Positions 7,973-16,886 of a stretch of DNA of 64,000 nucleotides are shown piece after piece. Each line of letters begins with the position of its first letter. Position 1 is the first letter of the stretch. This DNA comes from PALSA-607 sp963737705. Lineage in GTDB: Bacteria > Actinomycetota > Actinomycetes > Acidothermales > Acidothermaceae. Position numbers and translations under genes: made by a program. Location: NCBI GenBank assembly GCA_963737705.1, contig CAVTTP010000004.1:558001-622000 (forward strand), written 5' to 3'. A model generated the notes under the pieces. The model made no database searches and was not told the DNA's origin. It saw nothing but the letters and a program-made list of their open reading frames with translations.

Positions 7973-9220
7973 GTGCGGGTCTGCCGGGCCGTAGCAATCG
8001 GCTGCGGCGGCGCGGCGGTAGCTCTATCCGCTACGGGCTGTATCGCCTCGCACTCAGGCGCCGGCGCCGCGCCAGTCACCTCGTCGGTGAGCGCACCGCA
8101 AGCGAGCGCCGGCTCATCCTCGGCGGCGAGGCCAAGCTCGGCGCCGGCACCAGCCGAGGCGAGTCAGCCCGGCGCCTCAACGGCCGCGGGGTCGGGGGCG
8201 GCGCAGCCGACGCAGCTGCCCGCGGCGTCCAGCTCGAACGCTTTGCCGACACCTGGCGCGACCGGACCCTTGACGGTGCTCGCCGACGTCCCCATCAAGG
8301 GTGCCTTCTCCTCAGCGGAGACGGGTTTGATCGTGGCGCAAGGCCCTGACGGTGCGATCTTCGTCGCGGGCGAGGCTGCCTCGCCGCAGATCATCTGGGT
8401 TGTCGACGGCGTCGGGCCGGCGGGGATCGCCGAGCACGTGAAGGGCCCGGTCACCGCGCTCGCTGCCGACGCCGCGAACCTTTACGTCGGCGTGGAGCAG
8501 ACCGTCACGGCGTACAGCAGAACGAGCGGCAACGTGACGCGCACCTGGAACACCGCATTGCCGGGCACCCTGACCCAGCTGGTGGTGGCCGGTTCGAGGG
8601 TCTGGGGCTTGTCGACTGCGGCTGACGGCAACTCACCGGACGCACCGGACGGGCTCATCGAGCTCGACCCAGCAGCAGGCTCGCCGGTGCGCTCGGTTAC
8701 GGGCTTCTCGGGCGCTTTCTCGATCGCGGCCGGGCCGTCGAGCGTCTACTACGTCACCAAGCAGAGCAGTGAGTTGGTGCAACAGACCAATGCCGGCGCC
8801 ACGGTTACAGCACCAACGAACCAGCAGGTCAATCTGCAGCTGTCCGGGCCGTCGGCGATCCAGGCGGTCGTTGTCGTCGGCAACCAGGTCGTCCTTCAGC
8901 ACGACGCGGGGCAGGGCCTCGACGCGCAGCTCAATACCTATGACGCGACCACGCTTGTCGGACCGATAGCGCAGGGCAACTTCTCGGCAAACGAGCCGCT
9001 CGCCGAGACTGTCAGCGGACTGTTCGTCGTTGGCAATCCCGACACAGGGGTCTGCACCGCGAACCAAACTGCATGCCTTCGGCGATTCTCGTTGCCAGCC
9101 GGAAACGTCGGTGACCCACTTACGCTGCCCGACGACACCATCGCGAGCACGGTCACCGGGCCTTACCCAACCGTCGTCCTCGCTCGTGGGTCCGACCTGC
9201 ACGTGCTGCGAATTGGCTGA
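7973..9220 (+). CDS. Secreted lipoprotein of unknown function
   Basis: About 415 residues starting at GTG 7973. The signal peptide ends in a lipobox-like LSATGC (Cys at about residue 23). A long Ser/Ala/Pro/Gly-rich spacer (about 24-100) leads into repeated short strands such as VIVAQGPDGAIFVAGEA, VTALAADAANLYVGVEQ and LVVAGSRVWGLSTAAD, which read like beta-propeller blades. No catalytic signature is visible and I do not recognise the family. It is divergent from kaiC and only 7 bases upstream of an aminotransferase gene, so those two are probably co-transcribed. The ribosome site is weak, so the exact start is uncertain. Confidence 0.7.
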   Translation: MRVCRAVAIGCGGAAVALSATGCIASHSGAGAAPVTSSVSAPQASAGSSSAARPSSAPAPAEASQPGASTAAGSGAAQPTQLPAASSSNALPTPGATGPLTVLADVPIKGAFSSAETGLIVAQGPDGAIFVAGEAASPQIIWVVDGVGPAGIAEHVKGPVTALAADAANLYVGVEQTVTAYSRTSGNVTRTWNTALPGTLTQLVVAGSRVWGLSTAADGNSPDAPDGLIELDPAAGSPVRSVTGFSGAFSIAAGPSSVYYVTKQSSELVQQTNAGATVTAPTNQQVNLQLSGPSAIQAVVVVGNQVVLQHDAGQGLDAQLNTYDATTLVGPIAQGNFSANEPLAETVSGLFVVGNPDTGVCTANQTACLRRFSLPAGNVGDPLTLPDDTIASTVTGPYPTVVLARGSDLHVLRIG

Positions 9221-9227
9221 CGCATCG

Positions 9228-10586
9228 ATGGCGACCGTCGACCGCACGAGACTGGCATCGCTCATCGAGCGCGAGCGCGCTACGTACATGGCGACGCACC
9301 CGACCTCGGCCGCGTTGAACCAGTCGGCGACCCACCTGCTGCGCGGGGTGCCGATGACATGGATGGCGAAGTGGAGCGGCGGCTTCCCGCTCTACCTCGA
9401 CAGTGCGAGTGGAAACCGGGTCGTCGATGTGGACGGGCGCGAGTACGTCGACTTTGCGCTCGGTGACACCGGGGCGATGGCGGGGCACAGCCCGCGACCA
9501 ACGGTTGACGCGGTCAGCGATCGGATGCGGCGGGGGATCACCGCCATGCTTCCGACAGCGGACGCCGAGTGGGTGGGCGCCGAGTTGACCCGCAGGTTCG
9601 GCGTCGCGCACTGGTCATTCACCCTGACGGCGACCGATGCGAACCGCTGGGCAATCAGGCTCGCGCGGCTGGCGACCGGACGGCGGAAGATCCTGATCTT
9701 CAACTACTGCTACCACGGGTCGGTCGACGAGGCCTTCGCCATCACGGACGAGCATGGCGCGACTGTGTCGCGGCCCGGCAACGTCGGGGCGCCCGTGCCG
9801 CTCGATGTGACCACGAGGGTCGCTGAGTTCAACGACCTCGCGAGCGTCGAGATGGCCCTCGCGCACGGCGACGTGGCTGCGATCTTGACCGAGCCAGCGC
9901 TCACGAATATCGGCATCGTGCTCCCCGAGCCAGGATTCATGGCCGGTCTGCGCGGGCTCGCTACGAAGTATGGCGCGCTCCTGATGATCGACGAGACGCA
10001 CACGTTCTCGGCTGGACCAGGTGGCGCAACCAAGCTCTGGGAGCTGCAGCCCGACATCTTCGTCATCGGCAAGAGCATTGGCGGCGGGATCCCGTGCGGC
10101 GCCTACGGCCTCAGCGACGACGTGCGGCAGAGAGTCGAGGAGCACCCGGAAGCGGATCTGGTCGACGTCGGGGGAGTCGGCGGCACGTTGGCGGGCAACG
10201 CCCTCTCGGTCACGGCAATGCGGGCGACCCTCGAGCACGTCCTGACCGCGGACGCGTTCGCCGCGATGGTCGACCTCGCCACGCGATTCACCCGAGGGGT
10301 TCAGCGAACGATCGACCGCACCGGCGTCGCGTGGTCCGTCAGCCAACTCGGCGCCCGCGCCGAATACCGCTTCGTCTCACCCGCCCCACGTGGCGGCAGC
10401 GCATCGGCAGCAGCGGGCGACGATGAGCTCGACGAGTACTTCCACCTCAGCCTGTTGAATCGAGGCGTCCTCATCACGCCCTTCCACAACATGGCCCTCA
10501 TGTGCCCCGCGACCACAAGGGCCGACGTCGACCTGCACACCCAGCTCTTTGCCGCCGCGGCAGGCGAGCTTGTCGGTCCGACTTAG
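9228..10586 (+). CDS. Class III PLP-dependent aminotransferase (glutamate-1-semialdehyde aminomutase-like)
   Basis: A 452-residue cytosolic enzyme of the class III aminotransferase fold. The N-terminal VVDVDGREYVDFALGDTGAMAGH segment is typical of the family. YCYHG (160-164) is the cofactor phosphate region, DETHT (255-259) binds the PLP ring nitrogen, and Lys282 in VIGKSIGGGIPCGAYG is the Schiff-base lysine. The substrate is not predictable; it is not the chromosomal heme-type HemL by context. The ATG at 9228 is 7 bases after the lipoprotein stop. The frame is open further upstream but that part overlaps the lipoprotein gene. Genes 3' of it are unrelated. Confidence 0.88.
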   Translation: MATVDRTRLASLIERERATYMATHPTSAALNQSATHLLRGVPMTWMAKWSGGFPLYLDSASGNRVVDVDGREYVDFALGDTGAMAGHSPRPTVDAVSDRMRRGITAMLPTADAEWVGAELTRRFGVAHWSFTLTATDANRWAIRLARLATGRRKILIFNYCYHGSVDEAFAITDEHGATVSRPGNVGAPVPLDVTTRVAEFNDLASVEMALAHGDVAAILTEPALTNIGIVLPEPGFMAGLRGLATKYGALLMIDETHTFSAGPGGATKLWELQPDIFVIGKSIGGGIPCGAYGLSDDVRQRVEEHPEADLVDVGGVGGTLAGNALSVTAMRATLEHVLTADAFAAMVDLATRFTRGVQRTIDRTGVAWSVSQLGARAEYRFVSPAPRGGSASAAAGDDELDEYFHLSLLNRGVLITPFHNMALMCPATTRADVDLHTQLFAAAAGELVGPT

Positions 10587-10676
10587 AGCATGACGGGATG
10601 GGCGTTGGCCCGAAGTCCCATCGAACGCCGACCATCGTCCCTAGTCGCCACAGATCACAACCCATTAACTGGAATC

Positions 10677-10892
10677 ATGACGAACCGGCGTATCGAAACT
10701 CACAATGCGAACATCGTGGACGACGTTGCGGGTGCAGGCGGGTGTGGTCTGGAGAACCTTCAGGACGGGTTGGTCTGCGGCCGCCCGGCCCACCATGGAG
10801 GGCCTTGCGAATTCATGCCACTCGACGCCATACGTTCGACCGAGGGACTAGCCCAAACGGGCGCTATCGCGCCCCCAGCATCGAAGCCATGA
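10677..10892 (+). CDS. Small hypothetical protein with Cys/His cluster
   Basis: About 71 residues from ATG 10677; an in-frame ATG at 10590 would add 29 residues. The central CGLENLQDGLVCGRPAHHGG part followed by PC has three cysteines and two histidines that could bind a metal ion, but no known family is recognised. It ends 7 bases before the next small gene. Codon use is compatible with coding, but evidence for expression is lacking. Confidence 0.4.
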   Translation: MTNRRIETHNANIVDDVAGAGGCGLENLQDGLVCGRPAHHGGPCEFMPLDAIRSTEGLAQTGAIAPPASKP

Positions 10893-10899
10893 TCTTGGG

Positions 10900-11250
10900 A
10901 TGCGCGTGGAAGCCGGAGCGGTTGTTGACGAGTTCGATTTGCCAGGAATCGGGCAGGTCGTGGCACGCCATACCCGTTTGAGGGCGTCAGAGTCCGAGGG
11001 TTGGGCCTGCATGTTCACCGTCGTTGCTTCAGGTAACGCCGACCTGGCCGTCGTCCATCGGTTGTCCGCGCCAACCCTGGCCGAGGCCCGCCGCTCGGTC
11101 CGACATGCCGTGGAGTTCCTCGCCGGTCGCTCGGGCATGACCTCGACCGGCGTGATGAAGTCGGAACTGAAGCGCAGCGTGCTGCTACCAGCGTTCCCGA
11201 CAATGGCCGACCGCGCGCCCGCCGATCAACTGCCGGCACCGCTGTCCTAG
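10900..11250 (+). CDS. Hypothetical protein, 116 aa
   Basis: A small soluble protein from ATG 10900 with no signal peptide or membrane segment. The middle part (VVARHTRLRASESEGWACMF, then LSAPTLAEARRSVRHAVEFL) looks like a strand-rich region followed by an amphipathic helix. No family is recognised. It lies between the preceding small gene and thrS on the same strand and ends 48 bases before the thrS start. Confidence 0.5.
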   Translation: MRVEAGAVVDEFDLPGIGQVVARHTRLRASESEGWACMFTVVASGNADLAVVHRLSAPTLAEARRSVRHAVEFLAGRSGMTSTGVMKSELKRSVLLPAFPTMADRAPADQLPAPLS

Positions 11251-11298
11251 GGCTCGCTAGCATCGGAGCCTCATCCTCCGATGCCTCAGGGAGCCTCC

Positions 11299-13269
11299 GT
11301 GTCCGAGATCACCGTCACCGTCGCTGGCGCCGCTCGTAGCGTGCCCGCCGATATGACGGCGGGCGATCTCCTGCAGGGTGACGCTGGCCCAGACCGCACC
11401 ACCGTGGCGGCCCGGATCAACGGCGAGCTGCGTGATCTGGCGGCGGTCGTCAGCGCCGGTGATGTCGTTGAGCCGGTTGCGGTCGACTCTCCTGACGGCC
11501 GCTCAATCCTGCGGCACTCCACCGCACATGTCATGGCGCAAGCCGTGCAGGATCTGTTTCCCGGCACCTTGCTCGGAATCGGGCCGCCCATCGAGAACGG
11601 CTTCTATTACGACTTCGCGCCACACCAGCCCTTCGCACCCGACGACCTGGCGCGGATCGAAAAGCGGATGTTCGAGATCGTCAAGGAAGACCAGATCTTC
11701 AAGCGTCGGGTGGTCAGCGACGACGACGCTCGTGTCGAGCTCGCCGATGAGCCGTTCAAGCTCGAGCTGATCGGGTTGAAGGGCGGTACTGCCGACGACG
11801 AGAGCGTCGAGGTCGGCGGCAGCGAGCTGACGATCTATGACAACATCCGGCGCGATGGTTCGTTGGCGTGGAAAGACCTGTGCCGGGGCCCGCACATTCC
11901 CAGCACCCGAGCGATCCCCGCGCTGAAACTGATGCGCAGCGCCGCGGCGTACTGGCGGGGCAGTGAGAAGAACCCGCAGCTTCAACGGATCTACGGCACC
12001 GCGTGGGAATCGCGTGACGCGCTGAAGGCCTACCTCGCCATGTTGGTCGAGGCTGAGAAGCGCGACCACCGCAAGCTCGGGCTCGAGCTCGACCTCTTCA
12101 GCTTTCCCGACGAGCTCGGCTCTGGGCTGGCGGTCTTCCACCCCAAGGGCGGGGTGATCCGCAAGGAGATGGAGGACTACTCCCGCGCCAAGCATCTCGA
12201 AGCGGGGTACGAGTTCGTCAACACCCCGCACATCACCAAGGGCAAGCTCTACGAGATCTCCGGCCATCTCGACTGGTACTCCGATGGCATGTATCCGCCC
12301 ATGGAGCTCGACGGCGGCACGAACTACTACCTCAAGCCGATGAACTGCCCGATGCACATTTTGATTTACCGTGCGCGCGGTCGCTCGTACCGCGAACTCC
12401 CGCTGCGGATGTTCGAGTTCGGCACGGTTTACCGCTACGAGAAGTCGGGCGTGATCCACGGCCTGACTCGGGTGCGCGGTATGACCCAGGACGACGCGCA
12501 CATCTTCACCACGATCGACGACATGCGCGACGAGTTGCGCAAGCTGCTCACGTTCGTGCTCGACCTGCTGCGCGACTTCGGTCTCGAGGATTTCTACCTC
12601 GAACTCTCAACCAAGAACCCCGACAAATTTGTCGGTGACGACGAGGTATGGGAGACCGCTACCGCGACGCTGGCTGAAGTCGCCGCTGAGTCGGGCCTCG
12701 AACTTGTCCCCGACCCCGGCGGGGCGGCCTTCTACGGGCCGAAGATTTCCGTCCAGGCCCGCGACGCGATCGGGCGCACGTGGCAGATGTCGACGATCCA
12801 GGTCGACTTCAACCTGCCGGAGCGCTTCGAGCTTGAATACCAAGGGGCGGACGGCGAGCGGCACCGGCCGGTGATGATCCATCGGGCGTTGTTCGGTTCG
12901 ATCGAGCGCTTCTTCGCCGTGTTGACCGAGCACTACGCGGGCGCTTTTCCGCCATGGTTGGCGCCGGTACAAGCGGTCGGTATTCCGATCACCGACGCGC
13001 ACGTGCCGTATCTCGATGGTCCTGTCGGCGACGCGCTGCGGGCGGTCGGTGTCCGGTTCGAGGTTGATGACTCCGACGACCGGATGCAAAAGAAGATTCG
13101 CAATGCGCAGAAGCAGAAGGTGCCGTTCATGCTGATCGCCGGTGACGACGATGTCGCCGCGGGTGCCGTGTCATTCCGTTATCGCGACGGCACTCAGAAG
13201 AACGGGGTGGCGATCGCCGACGCTGTTGCCGAGATCCGTGACGCGATCGAGCGACGGGTGCAGGTGTGA
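11299..13269 (+). CDS. thrS: Threonine--tRNA ligase
   Basis: About 656 residues, charges tRNA-Thr with threonine in the cytoplasm. The domain order is TGS (about 1-65), threonyl/alanyl editing domain, class II catalytic core and C-terminal anticodon-binding domain. Zinc-binding residues of the active site are seen in KPMNCPMHIL (Cys), VIHGLTRVRGMTQDDAHIF (His) and MIHRALFGSIERFF (His and motif 3 Arg). GTG 11299 is preferred because an AGGGAG ribosome site lies just upstream of it; ATG 11281 in the same frame would add six residues. It opens the actinobacterial thrS-HIT-pgsA cluster, and its TGA overlaps the next gene. Confidence 0.97.
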   Translation: MSEITVTVAGAARSVPADMTAGDLLQGDAGPDRTTVAARINGELRDLAAVVSAGDVVEPVAVDSPDGRSILRHSTAHVMAQAVQDLFPGTLLGIGPPIENGFYYDFAPHQPFAPDDLARIEKRMFEIVKEDQIFKRRVVSDDDARVELADEPFKLELIGLKGGTADDESVEVGGSELTIYDNIRRDGSLAWKDLCRGPHIPSTRAIPALKLMRSAAAYWRGSEKNPQLQRIYGTAWESRDALKAYLAMLVEAEKRDHRKLGLELDLFSFPDELGSGLAVFHPKGGVIRKEMEDYSRAKHLEAGYEFVNTPHITKGKLYEISGHLDWYSDGMYPPMELDGGTNYYLKPMNCPMHILIYRARGRSYRELPLRMFEFGTVYRYEKSGVIHGLTRVRGMTQDDAHIFTTIDDMRDELRKLLTFVLDLLRDFGLEDFYLELSTKNPDKFVGDDEVWETATATLAEVAAESGLELVPDPGGAAFYGPKISVQARDAIGRTWQMSTIQVDFNLPERFELEYQGADGERHRPVMIHRALFGSIERFFAVLTEHYAGAFPPWLAPVQAVGIPITDAHVPYLDGPVGDALRAVGVRFEVDDSDDRMQKKIRNAQKQKVPFMLIAGDDDVAAGAVSFRYRDGTQKNGVAIADAVAEIRDAIERRVQV

Positions 13270-13820
13270 GCACAGGCGATATCGATGTGTCCGGTGCAGT
13301 CGGGGTGCCTGACGGTCTCGATCGCATCTGGACGCCGCACCGGTTGGCCTACATCCGCGGTGAGTCGAAGCCGGCGGGCGATCCGAACGACCCGGCGGTT
13401 TGCCCATTCTGCAGGGCGCCGACGCTGCCCGACGCCGAGTCGCTGATCGTGGCGCGCGGTGTTCTGACTTACGCCGTGCTCAACCTTTATCCTTACAACG
13501 CAGGCCATCTGCTCGTCGTCCCGTACCGGCACGTGCCTGACATCACTGACCTCGATGTCGACGAAGCGGCTGAGTTCGTGGCTTTCACGCAACGTGCCAT
13601 CACGATGATCCGAGAGGTCAGCAGTGCGCAGGGATTCAACGTCGGGATGAATCTCGGATCCGTCGCGGGCGCGGGCATTGCGGCCCACCTGCATCAGCAC
13701 ATCGTCCCGCGGTGGGGAGGCGACAGCAACTTCATGCCGATCGTCGGTCACACCAGAGTGCTGCCGCAGTTACTTCACGAGACACGCGAACTGTTCGCCG
13801 CCGCGTGGCCGCAGATCTAG
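13266..13820 (+). CDS. HIT-family hydrolase/phosphorylase (AP4A phosphorylase-like)
   Basis: 184 residues. The histidine triad HLHQHIVPRW is near residue 140, with an upstream NLGSVAGAGIAAHLH loop and a CPFC pair near residue 45 that may hold a structural zinc with His residues. The mycobacterial gene at this position (next to thrS and pgsA) is an AP4A phosphorylase, so the same role is inferred. The GTG start overlaps the thrS stop (GTGA), giving translational coupling. It ends tail-to-tail with the paiB-like gene, overlapping by 4 bases. Confidence 0.9.
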   Translation: MSTGDIDVSGAVGVPDGLDRIWTPHRLAYIRGESKPAGDPNDPAVCPFCRAPTLPDAESLIVARGVLTYAVLNLYPYNAGHLLVVPYRHVPDITDLDVDEAAEFVAFTQRAITMIREVSSAQGFNVGMNLGSVAGAGIAAHLHQHIVPRWGGDSNFMPIVGHTRVLPQLLHETRELFAAAWPQI

Positions 13821-14470
13821 CTTTCCGAGACCTGCCCAGCAATGCGGGCTTGCATCACGGCGGCGATCTCTTCGGCTTGCGGATCAGGCTCGCTCAGCAG
13901 GCCCTCGATGGCGCCTAGTTGGTCTGCCATGCTGCGGTTTTGGCTCAGCTTGTTCTTCGCCTCGACCTTCGTGATCGCCATCTCGACTCCGACGATCCCG
14001 CGCAGTTGACCCTCGATGTATGCGTCGGGCGCGTCCTCGACCAACCAGCGATCCGGGCGATGCGCCTCGTACTTGTCAGTCAGTTGCTTGACGACGCCGC
14101 GCAGCCACTCAGGGTCCGGATGAAACGTCAGGACGCCGGTGAAGTGAACTGCTTGGTAGTTCCAGGTCGGCACGACACGTCCATGCTCTGCCGTCGACGC
14201 GTACCACGTAGGCGAGATGTACGCCTGCAGGCCATGCACGATCGCGAGCGCCGGCACATCGGGTAGCGCCGTTTTCCATTGCTGGTTGGCCAATGCGAGA
14301 TGGGCAAGTAGCCGCCCGTGTTCACCAACCGATCTGTCCCAGATCACCGGGAGCAGGCTGGAGGTCAGTTCGGCGCCGTCGAACGTGACGAAGTCGGCCG
14401 CGCCAACGTGCTCGACGAACGCCACGATCTCCTCGAGATCGGCTGCTGCAAAGTGCGCCGGGATGTACAC
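13817..14470 (-). CDS. FMN-binding PaiB-family protein
   Basis: 217 residues starting MYIPAHFAAADLEE, the typical N-terminus of PaiB-type FMN-binding split-barrel proteins. LPVIWDRSVGEHGRLLAHLA and the ISPTWYAS / VPTWNYQAVHFTG segments are family hallmarks. PaiB was described in Bacillus as a negative regulator of protease and sporulation genes, but most homologues have no proven role. It is transcribed against thrS-HIT and in the same direction as the EF-G-like gene 40 bases upstream of it. This pair breaks the usual HIT-pgsA adjacency. Confidence 0.88.
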   Translation of the reverse strand: MYIPAHFAAADLEEIVAFVEHVGAADFVTFDGAELTSSLLPVIWDRSVGEHGRLLAHLALANQQWKTALPDVPALAIVHGLQAYISPTWYASTAEHGRVVPTWNYQAVHFTGVLTFHPDPEWLRGVVKQLTDKYEAHRPDRWLVEDAPDAYIEGQLRGIVGVEMAITKVEAKNKLSQNRSMADQLGAIEGLLSEPDPQAEEIAAVMQARIAGQVSES

Positions 14471-14510
14471 GTCATGCAGCTTAGGCGGTGGCGGTTACGC
14501 GGGCCGGGGC

Positions 14511-16664
14511 TTACTCCTCTTTATGAGCGGCCATCACCTTCGTGGCGAGCTGCGGCGGCATCGGTTCGTAGCGCAGGTTGTGCCGCGTGAAGGTTCCGGT
14601 GCCTTGCGAGAGAGACCGCAAATCGATGGCGTACCTGGAAATCTCGACCTGCGGAACCTCGGCGTGGATCAGCGTTCGACCCGAACCAATCGGCTCGGTA
14701 CCGGTGACGCGCCCACGGCGTCCCGAGAGATCACTCATCACTGCGCCGACGTAATCGTCGCCCACCAACACGTTGACCTGGTCGACAGGTTCCAGCAGCA
14801 GGATCTGCCCGGTCTTCGCGGCCTCTTTCATCGCCAGTGCACCGGCCATCTGGAAAGCCATGTCGGACGAGTCGACCGAGTGCGCCTTTCCGTCGGTCAA
14901 GGTGACGCGCAGGTCGACGAGGGGATAGCCGGCTGCGACGCCTCGGTCCATCTGGGCCCGCACCCCCTTCTCGACGGACGGGATGAACTGGCGCGGTACC
15001 GCGCCGCCGAACACCTTGTCGATGAACTCGAAGCCCGCGCCTTGGGGGAGCGGCTCGATCTCGATGTCGCAGACGCCGAACTGACCGTGACCGCCGGATT
15101 GCTTCACATGACGTCCGTGCGCGACGACCTTCGAGCCGAAGGTCTCGCGCATGGGTACCCGCAGCGGCACTTGCTCGACCTCAACGCCGTACTTGTTCTT
15201 CAGCCTGTCGAGCAGAACCTCGGCATGCGCTTCGCCGATGCACCACAAGACCAGCTGGTGGGTCTCTGAGTTCATCTCGAGTCGCAACGTCGGATCTTCG
15301 GCGGCGAGGCGACCGAGTCCCTGCGAAAGCTTGTCCTCGTCCGACTTGGACTTTGCGCGTACAGCAACTGGGAGCAGAGGCTCCGGCATATCCCACGGGC
15401 TCAGCAGCAGCGCGTGCTCCTTGTCCGACAAGGTGTCCGACGTCTCTGCGCGCGCGAGCTTGCCTATTGCGCAGATGTCGCCGGCGATGCACTGCGTGAC
15501 CGGTCGGTGCGTCTTGCCCAGGGGAGAGCTCAGCGTGCCGACGCGTTCGTCGACGTCATGGTCTTCGTGACCGCGCTCGGCCATCCCGTGGCCCGACACA
15601 TGCACGACGGTGTCGGGACGAAGCGTTCCGGAGAAGACGCGTACCAAAGACACCCGACCGACATAGGGGTCGGTCGTTGTCTTGACAACCTCGGCGGCCA
15701 ACGGCCCAGTCGGGTCGCAGGTGAGCGAGGTGACCTTCGAACCGTAGAGAGGCATCACCGGTGGTAACGGGTGCTCGAGTGGTGAGGGAAATGCGTGCGC
15801 GAGCAACTCGAGCAACTCCGCACTGCCGATGCCGGTGGTTCCGCACACACCAAGCACGGGATAGAAAGATCCACGAGCAACGGCCTTTTCGAGATCCTCG
15901 ATCACGATCTTCACATCGATGTCTTCGCCAGCGAGGTAGCGATCCATCAACGTCTCGTCTTCGCTTTCGGCGATGATCCCTTCGAGCAACTCGTCGCGGG
16001 TACCTCCGATGGCCTCGAGTTCTGCCGCGTCGGCAGACCGCACCTCACGACGTCCAGTGCTGTAATCACCGACCTGGCGGCTTAGCAATCCCAGCAATCC
16101 CGTCATCGCGCCGTCTGTTCCGTGGACCGGCACGTACAAAGGTAGGACGCCGTTGCCGAACGTCGCCCGACATGCACCGACTACCGCTTCGAAGTCGGCT
16201 CGCGGCGAGTCCAGTTTCGTGATGACAACCGCACGCGGCATGCCGACCTGCGCGCATTCTTCCCAGAGCATGCGCGTCGAGCCGTCGATGCCGTCAACGG
16301 CCGACATGACGAAGAGCGCGGCGTCGGCTGCCCGCAGCCCGGCACGCAAGTCGCCAACGAAGTCGGCGTAGCCGGGTGCGTCGAGCAGGTTGATCTTCAC
16401 GCCGTCGTGTTCCACCGGCGCCAGCGCGAGCGAGACCGATCTTTGATGACGCACCTCAGCGTCTTCGAAGTCGGTCGTCGTAGTGCCGTCCTCGACCCGA
16501 CCGGCTCGTGGGATCGTGCCGGTCGCGACGAGAAGGGCCTCGACGAGCGTGGTCTTCCCGGCTCCGGAATGGCCGACCAGAACGACGTTGCGGATTTTGC
16601 TTGGCTGGTCGGCCGTCGGTGCTGTGCCGGCGGCTCCTGCGGGACCAGTCGCTTTGTCTGACAT
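14511..16664 (-). CDS. Elongation factor G-like GTPase (EF-G2)
   Basis: 717 residues. The P-loop GHSGAGKTT (near residue 31), DAPGYADF switch II and ITKLD guanine-recognition motif are present, followed by EF-G domains II-V ending in the C-terminal RYEPMPPQL segment. The first 20 residues are Ala/Gly/Thr-rich. Actinobacteria usually carry this second EF-G paralogue apart from the ribosomal str operon; its function in translation is unclear. The DAPGYADF and SVSLALAP switch sequences differ from canonical EF-G, supporting the EF-G2 assignment. A GAGGAGG ribosome site precedes ATG 16664. Confidence 0.9.
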   Translation of the reverse strand: MSDKATGPAGAAGTAPTADQPSKIRNVVLVGHSGAGKTTLVEALLVATGTIPRAGRVEDGTTTTDFEDAEVRHQRSVSLALAPVEHDGVKINLLDAPGYADFVGDLRAGLRAADAALFVMSAVDGIDGSTRMLWEECAQVGMPRAVVITKLDSPRADFEAVVGACRATFGNGVLPLYVPVHGTDGAMTGLLGLLSRQVGDYSTGRREVRSADAAELEAIGGTRDELLEGIIAESEDETLMDRYLAGEDIDVKIVIEDLEKAVARGSFYPVLGVCGTTGIGSAELLELLAHAFPSPLEHPLPPVMPLYGSKVTSLTCDPTGPLAAEVVKTTTDPYVGRVSLVRVFSGTLRPDTVVHVSGHGMAERGHEDHDVDERVGTLSSPLGKTHRPVTQCIAGDICAIGKLARAETSDTLSDKEHALLLSPWDMPEPLLPVAVRAKSKSDEDKLSQGLGRLAAEDPTLRLEMNSETHQLVLWCIGEAHAEVLLDRLKNKYGVEVEQVPLRVPMRETFGSKVVAHGRHVKQSGGHGQFGVCDIEIEPLPQGAGFEFIDKVFGGAVPRQFIPSVEKGVRAQMDRGVAAGYPLVDLRVTLTDGKAHSVDSSDMAFQMAGALAMKEAAKTGQILLLEPVDQVNVLVGDDYVGAVMSDLSGRRGRVTGTEPIGSGRTLIHAEVPQVEISRYAIDLRSLSQGTGTFTRHNLRYEPMPPQLATKVMAAHKEE

Positions 16665-16886
16665 GGGTCACGCCTCCTCAGCATTGAGGTTTAGGAGTCG
16701 ACTCTGTACCTGCAGATTCGTTGCCACAAGAGGTTGGCGGGGTGAGCATCGGCGGCGCGCCTAACGGGCCTGCAGCGGGTCGGGCTCGAGGCGGGCGCCG
16801 GGCGTGGCGGGCGGGCGATTGCACGCTCCTCGCTACGATGGCCAGGTCAGCCCAGCACCTCTCGGTGGACGGCGAAACGGACGGAC

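Noticed and set aside
11503..12501. A 332-codon minus-strand frame inside thrS
   Set aside because: thrS has all its family motifs in the opposite strand; the frame is an artefact of codon bias.
14217..15269. A 350-codon plus-strand frame over the EF-G2 and PaiB genes
   Set aside because: It spans two well supported minus-strand genes and matches no family.
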